Assembly (NCBI RefSeq): GCF_023502425.1
Contig: NZ_JAMFMA010000001.1
Span: 372,001-436,000 of the forward strand
DNA: 64,000 bases
Source: Flagellimonas spongiicola
GTDB lineage: Bacteria > Bacteroidota > Bacteroidia > Flavobacteriales > Flavobacteriaceae
Direction of reading: 5' to 3'
Shown here: positions 35,510 to 44,610 of the stretch, in pieces
Numbering within the stretch: position 1 is the stretch's first letter
How the letters are laid out: the number at the start of each line of letters is the position of its first letter
Translations under genes and position numbers: made by a program
Notes under the pieces: model-generated
The model's database searches: none
Told to the model about the DNA's origin: nothing
What the model saw: the letters and a program-made list of their open reading frames with translations, nothing else

Positions 35510-37081
35510 ATGAAAGTTACCTCCGCTTCTAAATTGCTTGCATTTCTGTTGCTAATAATAACCTTTGTTTCGTGCGCAGAAAAGCTGGAGCAACAAGAGG
35601 AACCTCCTAACATCTTGTTTATTCTCTCAGATGATCATACCTCCCAAGCTTGGGGACTCTATGGTGGAATTTTGGAGGATTATGTACACAATACCAATAT
35701 TAAAAGATTGGCAAATGAGGGTGCGGTGCTGAATAACGCCTTTTGCACAAATTCCATTTGCACACCAAGTAGAGGTAGCATTTTAACCGGTCAATACAGT
35801 CATGTAAATCAGGTGTATACCTTAAGTGAACCCCTTCCTAAGGGTCATCCAAACATTGCCAAGACACTTTCTGGACAGGGGTATCAAACCGCAGTAATCG
35901 GAAAGTGGCATTTAGTGGGTAAGCCAGAAGGTTTCGATTATTTTAATGTGTTACCAGGACAAGGTCTGTATTGGGACCCAATACTAAAAACAGATGCAGA
36001 TTGGGTAGATGGATACGACAGTTCTAAAGGCACGGTTCATAAAGGTTTTTCAACGGATGTGATCACGGATTTAACCATATCCCACCTAGAAAAAAGAGAT
36101 AAAGAAAAGCCCTTTCTAATGTTCTGTAATTTCAAGGCTACACATGAACCTTTTGAGTATCCTGAACGATTTGCGCATTTATACGAAGATGAGGAAATAG
36201 TAGAACCTAAATCCCTCTACGATTTTGGAAAGGAAACCACGGGAAGGACTTTTGGTGGCCAAATTTTGGAAAGATTGGCCGCACGATGGGACGAGGCTAC
36301 CAAAAACCCGGAAGAATTTTGGACCGACTACCCTGGATTGCCTTATCCCTTGGACGGCTTGGATAGTATCCAAAAACGAAAAAAAATCTATCAAAAATTG
36401 GTCAAGGATTTTATGCGTTGTGGCGCGGCGATAGATGATAATATTGGAAAATTATTGGATTGGCTTGAAAGTGAAGGAATAGCTGATAATACCATTGTGG
36501 TTTACACGGCAGATCAAGGTTATTTTTTAGGAGAACATGGCTTTTTTGACAAAAGGTTGATTTATGAAGAATCCTTGCGCATGCCCTTTGTAATTCGCTA
36601 TCCAAAGAAAATAAAGGGAGGTCAACGTATTGATGATATTATCTTGAATATCGATTTTGCACCCTTGATTGCAGATTATGCTGGAATTGAAAAACCTGCT
36701 TATATGCAAGGGGAGAGCTTTAGGGAAATCCTGGAAGGTAACTCCGATGGGAATTGGAGAAAACAAATGTATTACCGGTATTGGTTACATCATCCGCATA
36801 GACCCGCACATTTTGGAATTCGTAACCATAGATATAAGTTAGCCTTGTTTTACGGACAGGCTCTTGGAAAAAAAGGCACATCCAAAGACAGTACAGCGCC
36901 ACAATGGGAGTTTTATGATCTAGAGGAAGACCCAAAAGAACTTCACAATGCCATTGCCGATGAAAAATACGCCGAGATTATTTCCGAGATGAAAGTAGAG
37001 CTGATAAAAGAGCGAACTAAATATGGGGATTTGGATGAGGAATACCCCGCAATGCAAGAAATTCTGCAATCTTCTTTCTAG
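35510..37081 (+). CDS. Sulfatase (S1 type) lipoprotein
   Basis: 523 residues. A lipoprotein signal ends at FVSC (Cys22). The catalytic core shows SDDH metal residues (Asp41, Asp42) and the formylglycine motif C84-T-P-S-R88-G, the Cys-type modified by a sulfatase-maturating enzyme, which is not in the window. Also visible are GKWHLVG and EHGFFDKR. The family removes sulphate esters from polysaccharides such as algal glycans. Polysaccharide-utilisation genes (SusC/D) are not present here, so the substrate is unknown. Possible regulation by the inverted repeat just upstream. Confidence 0.93.
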   Translation: MKVTSASKLLAFLLLIITFVSCAEKLEQQEEPPNILFILSDDHTSQAWGLYGGILEDYVHNTNIKRLANEGAVLNNAFCTNSICTPSRGSILTGQYSHVNQVYTLSEPLPKGHPNIAKTLSGQGYQTAVIGKWHLVGKPEGFDYFNVLPGQGLYWDPILKTDADWVDGYDSSKGTVHKGFSTDVITDLTISHLEKRDKEKPFLMFCNFKATHEPFEYPERFAHLYEDEEIVEPKSLYDFGKETTGRTFGGQILERLAARWDEATKNPEEFWTDYPGLPYPLDGLDSIQKRKKIYQKLVKDFMRCGAAIDDNIGKLLDWLESEGIADNTIVVYTADQGYFLGEHGFFDKRLIYEESLRMPFVIRYPKKIKGGQRIDDIILNIDFAPLIADYAGIEKPAYMQGESFREILEGNSDGNWRKQMYYRYWLHHPHRPAHFGIRNHRYKLALFYGQALGKKGTSKDSTAPQWEFYDLEEDPKELHNAIADEKYAEIISEMKVELIKERTKYGDLDEEYPAMQEILQSSF

Positions 37082-37127
37082 TTGATATTTTAGTGATTTT
37101 AGGTTCGTTTAAGGATTACGGAAACAG

Positions 37128-37135
37128 TATCTTTG
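37128..37135 (+). promoter_or_regulatory. -7 promoter element for the MATE gene
   Basis: TATCTTTG fits TAnnTTTG and lies 19 bases before the TTG start at 37155. Confidence 0.55.
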
Positions 37136-37154
37136 GCGGTCTAAATCCAATAGC

Positions 37155-38525
37155 TTGTTTTCTAATTACACTAAAGAATTTGTGTACAACCTAAGGTTGG
37201 CCTACCCTGTTATTCTGGGTATGCTGGGTCACACCTTTGTGGCATTCGCAGATAACATCATGGTTGGCCAATTGGGAACAGCTGAATTGGCAGCCGTTTC
37301 TTTGGGAAACAGCTTTGTTTTTATCGCCATGTCCTTGGGTATTGGATTTTCTACGGCTATAACTCCGTTAGTTGCTGAGGCGGATGGTGCAGGGGATAAA
37401 AAAGCAGGTAAAAGTGCATTAAAGCACGGTTTAGTGTTATGCACGCTTCTTGGTTTCTCGCTTTTCGGTATTATTTTACTCTGCAAGCCTTTTTTACACT
37501 ACATGAAACAGCCCGTGGAAGTGGTGGAATTGGCAATGCCCTATTTGGATTTGGTGGCCTTTTCTTTAGTGCCCTTAATCATATTTCAAGCGTTCAAACA
37601 ATTTTCGGAAGGACTTTCACAAACCAAGTACCCAATGTATGCAACCGTACTGGCCAATGTCATCAATATTGTTATCAATTACTTATTGATTTTTGGCTCC
37701 TTCGGTTTTCCTAAACTTGGTATAGTTGGTGCTGCAATTGGTACATTGACTTCACGTTTCATAATGGTTGGTTATATCTGGTTTTTGTTGAAGCGTAAAG
37801 AGAAATTCCAGTTTTATGTCACCAATTTCAATTTCAAGGCGATAGAACGGAAAATCATCAATAAAATCATAAGCTTAGGTTTTCCCTCTGCGCTACAAAT
37901 GTTCTTTGAGGTGGCCATATTTACAGCTGCCATTTGGTTGAGTGGGGTTCTGGGTAAAAATGCACAAGCGGCAAATCAGATCGCATTGAACTTAAGCAGT
38001 ATGACGTTCATGGTGGGTATGGGATTGAGTGTAGCTGCTATGGTCAGGGTTGGAAACCAGAAAGGACTTCAGAATTTTCAAGAATTGAGGCGTATAGCAC
38101 AGTCCATCTTCTTTTTGACTTTACTTTTGGAGGTAGTTTTTGCCGCCTTATTCTTGTTGGGTAGACATTGGTTGCCCACAATCTACTTGGATGTGGATGA
38201 CGTAGTCAATCAAATGGACAATACAGAGGTAATTATAATTGCAGCAAAACTATTGCTGGTGGCTGCGTTTTTCCAAATTTCGGATGGTATCCAGGTGGTG
38301 GTATTAGGAGCGTTAAGGGGCTTGCAAGATGTGAAGATTCCAACCTTGATTACCTTTATTGCTTATTGGTTGATTGGCTTTCCAGTATCCTACTATTTTG
38401 GCTTGTTTTCAGAGTTGAAGAGTACAGGAATCTGGTTGGGGCTATTACTTGGACTTACGGCATCTGCAGTAATGTTGTATATTCGATTTAACTATCTAAC
38501 CAAAAAACTGATACATACCAATTGA
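37155..38525 (+). CDS. MATE-family efflux transporter
   Basis: 456 residues with twelve predicted helices. The N-terminal LAYPVILGMLGHTFVAFADN motif and the internal repeat starting near residue 225 (KIISLGFPSALQMFFEVA) are typical of the NorM/DinF branch, an Na+ or H+ antiporter exporting drugs and metabolites. The start is TTG: no ATG occurs between the upstream stop (37110) and the conserved region. The promoter element 19 bases ahead supports it. A small conserved gene follows 28 bases after the stop. Confidence 0.9.
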   Translation: MFSNYTKEFVYNLRLAYPVILGMLGHTFVAFADNIMVGQLGTAELAAVSLGNSFVFIAMSLGIGFSTAITPLVAEADGAGDKKAGKSALKHGLVLCTLLGFSLFGIILLCKPFLHYMKQPVEVVELAMPYLDLVAFSLVPLIIFQAFKQFSEGLSQTKYPMYATVLANVINIVINYLLIFGSFGFPKLGIVGAAIGTLTSRFIMVGYIWFLLKRKEKFQFYVTNFNFKAIERKIINKIISLGFPSALQMFFEVAIFTAAIWLSGVLGKNAQAANQIALNLSSMTFMVGMGLSVAAMVRVGNQKGLQNFQELRRIAQSIFFLTLLLEVVFAALFLLGRHWLPTIYLDVDDVVNQMDNTEVIIIAAKLLLVAAFFQISDGIQVVVLGALRGLQDVKIPTLITFIAYWLIGFPVSYYFGLFSELKSTGIWLGLLLGLTASAVMLYIRFNYLTKKLIHTN

Positions 38526-38553
38526 TGGCCTCACCATCAAAGAAACCTTGAAC

Positions 38554-38781
38554 ATGGAACTACCAAAATTTCTATTGGGGGATAACACTGATTACCCAAC
38601 TTCAATTTTCATTGTACACACGGAGTATCCGCGATTTATCATCAATTTGGAAAATGATGAAGTGGAATGGTTGGAAGAATTCTCAAAGGAAGATGAAGCC
38701 GAACTGGCTTCTGAAGCTGAAAGTTTAATTGAAGCCGCTACTGCTTTCTACGATAGGGAAGTGGCCCGATATGACAACTGA
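38554..38781 (+). CDS. Small acidic conserved protein
   Basis: 75 residues starting at ATG 38554 (a TTG at 38548 would add two). Soluble and strongly acidic, with a short N-terminal strand region (TDYPTSIFIVHTEYPRFIINLE) and a glutamate-rich C-terminal helix (EFSKEDEAELASEAESLIEAA). I do not recognise a named family. Its gap of two bases to the PAP2 gene and 28 bases to the MATE gene suggests one transcript. It may be a regulatory or accessory factor; nothing more can be supported. Confidence 0.65.
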   Translation: MELPKFLLGDNTDYPTSIFIVHTEYPRFIINLENDEVEWLEEFSKEDEAELASEAESLIEAATAFYDREVARYDN

Positions 38782-38783
38782 TC

Positions 38784-39353
38784 ATGTTGGAAGAAATTAT
38801 AAACATTGACCATGAACTCTTCTTGTACCTGAACGGATTGGGTACGGAAACATGGGATGGATTTTGGATGTTCATGACCAAGACCAGAAATTCATTTCCA
38901 CTATATGTTTTGTTGCTATATCTAGTTGGAAAAAACTTTAAAACAAAGCACATTATTATAGTTCTTGTGGCTATTGGTCTGTTGATTACATGTACCGACC
39001 AATTATCCAATTTTTTCAAATATGGTATTGGTCGTTTGCGACCTTGCCATGATCCTGAAATCAGTGGTATGATGCGATTGGTTAAAAGCTATTGTGGCGG
39101 AAAGTTCAGTTACTTTTCGGCCCATGCAGCCAATTCATTTGCACCTGCCACTTTCTTTGCCTTATTGTTTAAGGAAAAAGTACGGTTTATTGGAATTTTC
39201 CTTTTTATCTGGGCATTTATTGTAGCCTACAGTAGAATTTATATTGGGGTGCATTTTCCGTTGGATGTGATTAGTGGTGCCGCAATTGGAGCATTCTTTG
39301 GATGGGTCTTTTACAGGTTGTCTATATTTGCTTTCCAAAAGATTAGTCCATGA
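38784..39353 (+). CDS. PAP2-family phosphatase
   Basis: 189 residues with about five membrane helices. The phosphatase signature is complete: KYGIGRLRPCHDP, FSAHAANSFAPATF and SRIYIGVHFPLDVISG. Such membrane enzymes dephosphorylate undecaprenyl pyrophosphate or other lipid phosphates. The ATGA overlap with the following ArnT-like gene means translational coupling, so it likely recycles the lipid carrier or prepares the acceptor for that enzyme. Confidence 0.9.
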   Translation: MLEEIINIDHELFLYLNGLGTETWDGFWMFMTKTRNSFPLYVLLLYLVGKNFKTKHIIIVLVAIGLLITCTDQLSNFFKYGIGRLRPCHDPEISGMMRLVKSYCGGKFSYFSAHAANSFAPATFFALLFKEKVRFIGIFLFIWAFIVAYSRIYIGVHFPLDVISGAAIGAFFGWVFYRLSIFAFQKISP

Positions 39354-41008
39354 TTTCTAAGCTTCGCTATTGGTTTTTGATAGCCCTGGTGGTTATTGTT
39401 TATATAGCTGGACTGTTTGTAACACTTTTTGAAAATGATTCTGCACAATTTGCCGTAATGGCAATGCGGATGGTTCAGGAAAATGATTTTTTCACCTTGA
39501 TCAAAGGCACTGAAGAATACCTGGATAAACCACACATGCATTATTGGTTGGCGGCATTTTCCTATAAAATATTCGGCATACACGATTGGGCGTACCGTAT
39601 TCCCGGAATATTGATGCTCTTTTTGGGTGCCTATGGTTGTTATGGCTTAGGAAAGCTATTATACAACAAGGATGTTGGAAAGTTGTCAGCTTTGATTTTC
39701 CTAACCGCTCAAACCATTGTTTTATCAGGAATTGATGTAAGAACCGATGCGGTTTTGACTGGATTTGCAATCTGTGCTATCTGGCAATTGGCAACGTATA
39801 TTGAAAAAGGCGGGTTGAAAAACATACTATTTGGTGCTTTTTTTGCAGGCATGGCCTTTTCCACAAAAGGGCAGATAGCATTGGTGGTGATTGGATTTTC
39901 CTTGTTATGTCATCTGGCCTATACCCGCAAATGGGAACGTCTGCTCAATTGGCGAGTTATTTTGGCCCTAATGGTTTTTGGATTGACCATTGCACCTATG
40001 TTGTATGCATATTATTTACAATTTGATTTACATCCAGAAAAAGTTATACGGGGAAGAGATCATAGAAGCGGCATCTTTTTTATTTTATGGGAACAAAGTT
40101 TTGAACGAATGAGCGGTCAAGGTGTGGGCAAAAACAGCAGTGACTTCTTTTTCTTTTTCCATACATTTTTATGGGTTTTCCTTCCTTGGACAGTCCTTGC
40201 TTTAATTGCTTATTGGCAAAGAATCAAGGAATTCTGGCGGTCAAAGTTTGCTATAAGGCCCAAGGCGGAATTTTTAACTGTTGGCGGGATAACGATTTTG
40301 TTTTTCTTAATCAGTTTGGCACAATTTAAATTACCACATTATATAAATATTCTAATCCCGCTTTATGCAATATTGTCGGCAGGGTTTTTCTATAGGATTT
40401 ATAAAGAGGATAACAAACGACTGATCAACGTCTTACTAGGTATTCAATATTTTATATTGAGTCTTGTTTTTGTGGGATCAGTCCTGATTTGTTTTTATGT
40501 GTTCAAGCTTAAGGAAATATATCAATATGCGCTGTTGCTACTTGCATTGGCAGGCATCGTCTATTTCTGTTTGAAACGTGAGCCACGGTATCTACGTATC
40601 ATAACCTTGGGAGTGTGTGCTTCATTTTTGTTGAATGCCGTTTTGAATATGCATTTTTATCCAAGATTATTGGAGTTTCAAGGCGGGTCTACAATGACTG
40701 CGCTAGTGAAGGAAAAGGGGATTCCGGTTTCTGAAATCTATAAGATTTCTGAACGTCATACCTGGGCCATGGATTTTTATAACCAACATCCTATTAAAAT
40801 TATGCCCATCACAGAATTGGAAAACCAAAAAGGTATATGGATTTATGCATCTGATTCTGAATTGGAAGCGCTGAAAAACAGTGGCTATCATTGGCATCAA
40901 CACTATACGGTGGATCAATTCAGAATTACGCGACTACAGCTCAAGTTTCTTAACCCTGCAACCCGGCAAAAGAAGTTGAACAAGATGCATCTTGTACAGT
41001 TGGATTAG
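39350..41008 (+). CDS. ArnT-like family 39 glycosyltransferase
   Basis: 552 residues with 11-13 membrane helices. The N-terminal pattern ENDSAQFAVMAMRMVQENDFF and LDKPHMHYWL (conserved Asp-Lys-Pro near residue 63) is typical of GT39/ArnT enzymes, which transfer a sugar from a polyprenyl phosphate to lipid A, protein or another acceptor in the periplasm. Neighbouring genes supply candidates for the donor synthase (41858-42820) and phosphatase (38784-39353). The last four bases overlap the convergent YbhN-like gene. The sugar and acceptor are unknown. Confidence 0.9.
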   Translation: MISKLRYWFLIALVVIVYIAGLFVTLFENDSAQFAVMAMRMVQENDFFTLIKGTEEYLDKPHMHYWLAAFSYKIFGIHDWAYRIPGILMLFLGAYGCYGLGKLLYNKDVGKLSALIFLTAQTIVLSGIDVRTDAVLTGFAICAIWQLATYIEKGGLKNILFGAFFAGMAFSTKGQIALVVIGFSLLCHLAYTRKWERLLNWRVILALMVFGLTIAPMLYAYYLQFDLHPEKVIRGRDHRSGIFFILWEQSFERMSGQGVGKNSSDFFFFFHTFLWVFLPWTVLALIAYWQRIKEFWRSKFAIRPKAEFLTVGGITILFFLISLAQFKLPHYINILIPLYAILSAGFFYRIYKEDNKRLINVLLGIQYFILSLVFVGSVLICFYVFKLKEIYQYALLLLALAGIVYFCLKREPRYLRIITLGVCASFLLNAVLNMHFYPRLLEFQGGSTMTALVKEKGIPVSEIYKISERHTWAMDFYNQHPIKIMPITELENQKGIWIYASDSELEALKNSGYHWHQHYTVDQFRITRLQLKFLNPATRQKKLNKMHLVQLD

Positions 41009-41877
41009 GATATGGTTTCCAATTCTGGTTTATTTAGCACATAGAAAATCCCGAAAAAAGAGATGAAAGCCGTAATTAGGAAAAAAATGAAGCTTATTCC
41101 TATTGAAGTACTTGCATCTAAACCTAACCATTGTGCACCATAAAGAAATGTAATTTCCCTACTGCCTATACCTCCAATGGTCAATGGAATAACAGAAACA
41201 ATGGACGACACCAAGAATATGAAGAGATAAGCTATCACATCCCAAGTAATGGAGAGCGCTTGAAGGATTAATAAGATACTGATCAATTGTGTGCCCTGCA
41301 CCAAAGCGGAATAACCAACGGATTTCCAAAAAACTGGCAAGGTATATTCAAAGAACTTTTTATTCAGTAGCCAAAACGTAAATACTGCCATGGGAATGGC
41401 AACAATCAGTAGCCACCGAACTTCACGGAACAGATCTTCCTTTAATACAAGGGCCAAAAGACATCCGAGAACAAAAATCAATAGCATTCCGCTTAAACGA
41501 TCAAGAAGTAGAACTGCTACTACCCGTTTTGTACCTGATTTATATTTTTTTTGAATTACATACCCCTTGTAGGCATCCCCACCAATACCACCTGGAAGGA
41601 AAAGATTGTAGAACATACCTAGCAAGTATAGCTTTAGATTGCTTAGCTGGGTAATTTTTACTCCAATTTGATGAAAGTACAGATTTAGCCTAAATGCGGC
41701 GAACATCTTGGATAAACCAACTAGCAATACCGCTGCCACAAGATAAAAAAGGTTGCTGCCTTTTAAGGCTTTCGCCACATCCTGAACGTTGATTTTGGTA
41801 AATATGAAATAAATCAGTGCTGCACTGACCACAATCTTTAGGAGAGTGATGAGTTTTTTACGCAGATTTTCCGTCAC
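41005..41877 (-). CDS. YbhN/UPF0104-like flippase-domain membrane protein
   Basis: 290 residues with about eight membrane helices, lysylphosphatidylglycerol-synthetase transmembrane (YbhN/UPF0104) family. A GGIGGDAYKGYVIQKK motif (about 97-112) and PLTIGGIGSREITF (about 230-245) are diagnostic. Proteins of this family have been proposed to move lipid-linked intermediates across the membrane. The start is GTG: a stop lies directly upstream in frame. It overlaps the GT2 gene upstream by 20 bases, so the donor synthase and this protein are co-translated. Confidence 0.85.
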   Translation of the reverse strand: MTENLRKKLITLLKIVVSAALIYFIFTKINVQDVAKALKGSNLFYLVAAVLLVGLSKMFAAFRLNLYFHQIGVKITQLSNLKLYLLGMFYNLFLPGGIGGDAYKGYVIQKKYKSGTKRVVAVLLLDRLSGMLLIFVLGCLLALVLKEDLFREVRWLLIVAIPMAVFTFWLLNKKFFEYTLPVFWKSVGYSALVQGTQLISILLILQALSITWDVIAYLFIFLVSSIVSVIPLTIGGIGSREITFLYGAQWLGLDASTSIGISFIFFLITAFISFFGIFYVLNKPELETIS

Positions 41878-42820
41878 CTATGGAAATTTTCTTAATTCTG
41901 TAAGGTCTTTTTTGTTGGGATTCATAGTAGGTTCGAATCAGAAGTTCCATAACAATTCCGATAGTAAACAATTGAATACCTCCTAATATGAACATCATTC
42001 CAAAAATCAGTAACGGTCTGTTACCAATATCCTCACCAAGACCTAACTTCACTATCAGCAAATAGATATTTATAAAAATACCGAGTATGATCAGCAATAC
42101 ACCTAAAATCCCAAACAAGTGAATTGGGCGTTGAAAATACTTTCGGATGAAAAGTAACAGCATCATGTCAGCTACCACTTTAAATACTCGCTCCAAACCA
42201 TATTTGGAAACCCCAGCATGTCTAGCATGGTGTTTTACGGGCATCTGCTTGATCTGTGCCCCCTCAAGATGCGCCAAAAGGGTGATAAATCGGTGCATTT
42301 CGCCATAAAGATTTAGACCTTTGGCTATATCCTTGGTGAAGACCTTAAGCGCACAGCCATTATCCTTTATGTCCAATTTGGTTACCCTTCGTACCAGGAA
42401 GTTGGCAATTTTGGATGGAATCTTTTTAATTAGGGAGTCTTTTCTTTTTTGCCGAATCCCCGTAATAAGGTCAAACTCACCTTTAACCGCTTCGGCCAAC
42501 ATCATTGGAATGTCGGATGGGTCATTTTGTAAATCACCATCCATGGTAATGATATACTCTCCCTCCGCATAATCAATACCTGCGGCAAGAGCAAGACTTT
42601 GCCCATAGTTTTTCTTTAGTTCAATAAGGTGAACTTTATCATCATCCATGTCTTTGACCACCTTTCTGGTCCTATCCTTTGAAAAATCGTCCACATAAAC
42701 AATTTGATAGTTGTACCCTGGAAGACTTTCATGGATTTTCTGGGTAAGAAGTACCACATTGTCTTCTTCGTTGTATAAAGGAACTACTATGGATAAAAGT
42801 GAATCGGTAACAGTGCTCAT
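41858..42820 (-). CDS. Polyprenyl-phosphate glycosyltransferase (GT2, DPM1/ArnC-like)
   Basis: 320 residues. A soluble GT2 domain (LSIVVPLYNEEDNV at the start, YVDDFSKDRT, TMDGDLQNDP) is followed by two C-terminal membrane helices (about 230-255 and 268-292). This layout fits dolichol/undecaprenyl-phosphate mannose or ArnC-type synthases, which charge a polyprenyl phosphate with a sugar at the inner face of the membrane. Its overlap with the YbhN-like gene and closeness to a GT39 enzyme support a donor-supply role. A TAAATTTG promoter element and 12-bp palindrome precede it. Confidence 0.9.
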   Translation of the reverse strand: MSTVTDSLLSIVVPLYNEEDNVVLLTQKIHESLPGYNYQIVYVDDFSKDRTRKVVKDMDDDKVHLIELKKNYGQSLALAAGIDYAEGEYIITMDGDLQNDPSDIPMMLAEAVKGEFDLITGIRQKRKDSLIKKIPSKIANFLVRRVTKLDIKDNGCALKVFTKDIAKGLNLYGEMHRFITLLAHLEGAQIKQMPVKHHARHAGVSKYGLERVFKVVADMMLLLFIRKYFQRPIHLFGILGVLLIILGIFINIYLLIVKLGLGEDIGNRPLLIFGMMFILGGIQLFTIGIVMELLIRTYYESQQKRPYRIKKISIGDGKSA

Positions 42821-42826
42821 GAAATT

Positions 42827-42848
42827 GCGTCTAGACGCGGCAAATTTA
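42827..42848 (-). promoter_or_regulatory. -7 element with a 12-bp palindrome at the predicted start site
   Basis: On the minus strand TAAATTTG (42848-42841) is followed by the perfect palindrome GCGTCTAGACGC (42838-42827), seven bases before the GT2 ATG at 42820. The predicted transcription start falls inside the palindrome, so it could be an operator. Confidence 0.5.
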
Positions 42849-42854
42849 CTTCTT

Positions 42855-43901
42855 TTATTTAAGTTCTTGATGTATATCCATCAGTAGGGTTTTGGCGGCG
42901 AAGTAGGGTGATATTTTGTTTGCTTCGATTTCTGTGAGCAAACTTTCAATTTTGGTTTTGTAATTCTTTCGTTGGTAAAACAGGTGTTTCAATTGCTCAT
43001 CCAATGTTTGCAAAAACCAGTTTTTGTTTTGAATTTTCCGATGTTGTTCAAAATGACCATTTTTTGTTGTGTGTTTTGAAAACCCTTCGATTAATTCCCA
43101 GATCTCTAGAATTCCTATGTTTTCCATTGCGGAACACCGCAAAACCTTAGGTGTCCAACCATTTTCCTTTGGCGGATATAGATGTAAGGCTCTGGTAAAT
43201 TCCCGCTCGGCTAATTTTGCCTTTTCAATATTATGACCATCGGCTTTGTTTATGGCTATGGCATCTGCCATTTCCATGATGCCTCTTTTAATTCCTTGCA
43301 ATTCATCTCCTGCACCAGAAAGTTTTAACAACAAGAAAAAATCAACCATGCTGTGAACTACGGTCTCACTTTGACCTACCCCTACGGTTTCAACCAAGAT
43401 GACATCAAAACCTGCTGCCTCACAAAGTATAATACTTTCACGCGTCTTTCTGGCAACACCACCTAAGGAATCGCCAGATGGAGTAGGCCTAATAAAAGCG
43501 TGGGGGTCTTTTGATAAACGCTCCATTCGGGTTTTATCACCAAGAATACTCCCTTTACTCAATGTGCTAGTAGGGTCTACCGCCAAAACGGCTACTTTTT
43601 TACCTTGATTGGTCAATGTTTTGCCAAATACCTCAATAAAAGAACTTTTGCCCACCCCGGGAACTCCTGTAATACCTATTCGCACACTTTTGGTGGGTTT
43701 GGACAAGCACTTCTGAATTACCTCATTCGCCTTTTCAAAATGAATAGGATTAGAACTTTCCAATAAAGTTATTCCTTTGGCAAGCAGTGTTTTGTCGCCC
43801 GCAAATATTCCTTTGGTTAGTTCTGAAACGGACATTTCCTTTCTGCGCAGTTCTTTTATTTTGGAAACCGTATGATCAGGTGTTTTTCTTTTATTGGACA
43901 A
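42855..43901 (-). CDS. meaB: Methylmalonyl-CoA mutase-associated GTPase MeaB
   Basis: 348 residues. GTPase chaperone that protects and reloads B12-dependent methylmalonyl-CoA mutase. G1 is GVPGVGKSSF (about 78-87), with LAVDPTS, the ETVGVGQSE segment and a NKADG motif for guanine. The C-terminal dimer region is present. The start is TTG (no ATG between the upstream stop and conserved part). The mutase genes are not in the window; a cobalamin adenosyltransferase is at 58.3 kb. It is divergent from the ECF sigma operon. Confidence 0.93.
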   Translation of the reverse strand: MSNKRKTPDHTVSKIKELRRKEMSVSELTKGIFAGDKTLLAKGITLLESSNPIHFEKANEVIQKCLSKPTKSVRIGITGVPGVGKSSFIEVFGKTLTNQGKKVAVLAVDPTSTLSKGSILGDKTRMERLSKDPHAFIRPTPSGDSLGGVARKTRESIILCEAAGFDVILVETVGVGQSETVVHSMVDFFLLLKLSGAGDELQGIKRGIMEMADAIAINKADGHNIEKAKLAEREFTRALHLYPPKENGWTPKVLRCSAMENIGILEIWELIEGFSKHTTKNGHFEQHRKIQNKNWFLQTLDEQLKHLFYQRKNYKTKIESLLTEIEANKISPYFAAKTLLMDIHQELK

Positions 43902-44067
43902 GATTGAAGGTATTTACCACTAAGGTATAAAGTTTTACTGATGCAACCGAATACCCCAAAGGGCTTCTATTTTGTTAAAATCCCTTAAATCCGTATTATT
44001 TTGCAACGATGATATTTTTACATCGTCCTTAAGGAAAACAACTAAAACACCAAACCTTTAACGCTGC

Positions 44068-44610
44068 ATGTTTCAGATTGAGCTCGTAGAAAAATGCAAG
44101 GATAACGACCGCAAAGCGCAAATGCAATTGTATCGGCAGTATTGCGATGGTATGTATGCCGTTGCCATGCGCTTTGTAAAGGAACCACATGATGCGGAAG
44201 ATGTGGTGCAGGAATCCTTCATAAAAGCGTTTCAGCGAATTGAGCAATTTAAAGGCGAGGTAACGTTTGGCGCATGGTTAAAACGCATAGTTGTAAATAG
44301 AAGTATAGACTTTTTAAAGTCGAAACACCAAAATACCATTGCCTTGAACGAAAGTTATATGCAAGTGAGCGAGGACGATGATTGGACGGTGGATGATCAT
44401 GTAAAGGTCGAAAAGGTAAAGCAAACTATTGAAGCGTTATCCGATAAATATAGATATGTAGTGCAGCTATTTCTAGTGGAGGGCTATGATCATCATGAAA
44501 TTTCCCAAGTATTGGGAATTACGGAAACTGCTTCGAGAACAAGATTGCTCCGTGGTAAGGCGCAATTAAAAGATAAACTTAAAGATTTGGCATATGGCAC
44601 AGGATCTTAG
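44068..44610 (+). CDS. ECF-type RNA polymerase sigma factor
   Basis: 180 residues. Region 2 (LYRQYCDGMYAVAMRFVKEPHDAEDVVQESFI, about 22-53) and region 4 (LFLVEGYDHHEISQVLGI and TASRTRLLRGKAQL, about 130-170) are both clear, so it is a compact ECF sigma factor directing RNA polymerase to specific promoters. It overlaps the next gene by 17 bases. The upstream 166 bases hold an ACGATG/CATCGT 6-bp inverted repeat (44006-44026) and a TATTTTG sequence one base short of consensus spacing; autoregulation is possible but not shown. Confidence 0.93.
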   Translation: MFQIELVEKCKDNDRKAQMQLYRQYCDGMYAVAMRFVKEPHDAEDVVQESFIKAFQRIEQFKGEVTFGAWLKRIVVNRSIDFLKSKHQNTIALNESYMQVSEDDDWTVDDHVKVEKVKQTIEALSDKYRYVVQLFLVEGYDHHEISQVLGITETASRTRLLRGKAQLKDKLKDLAYGTGS

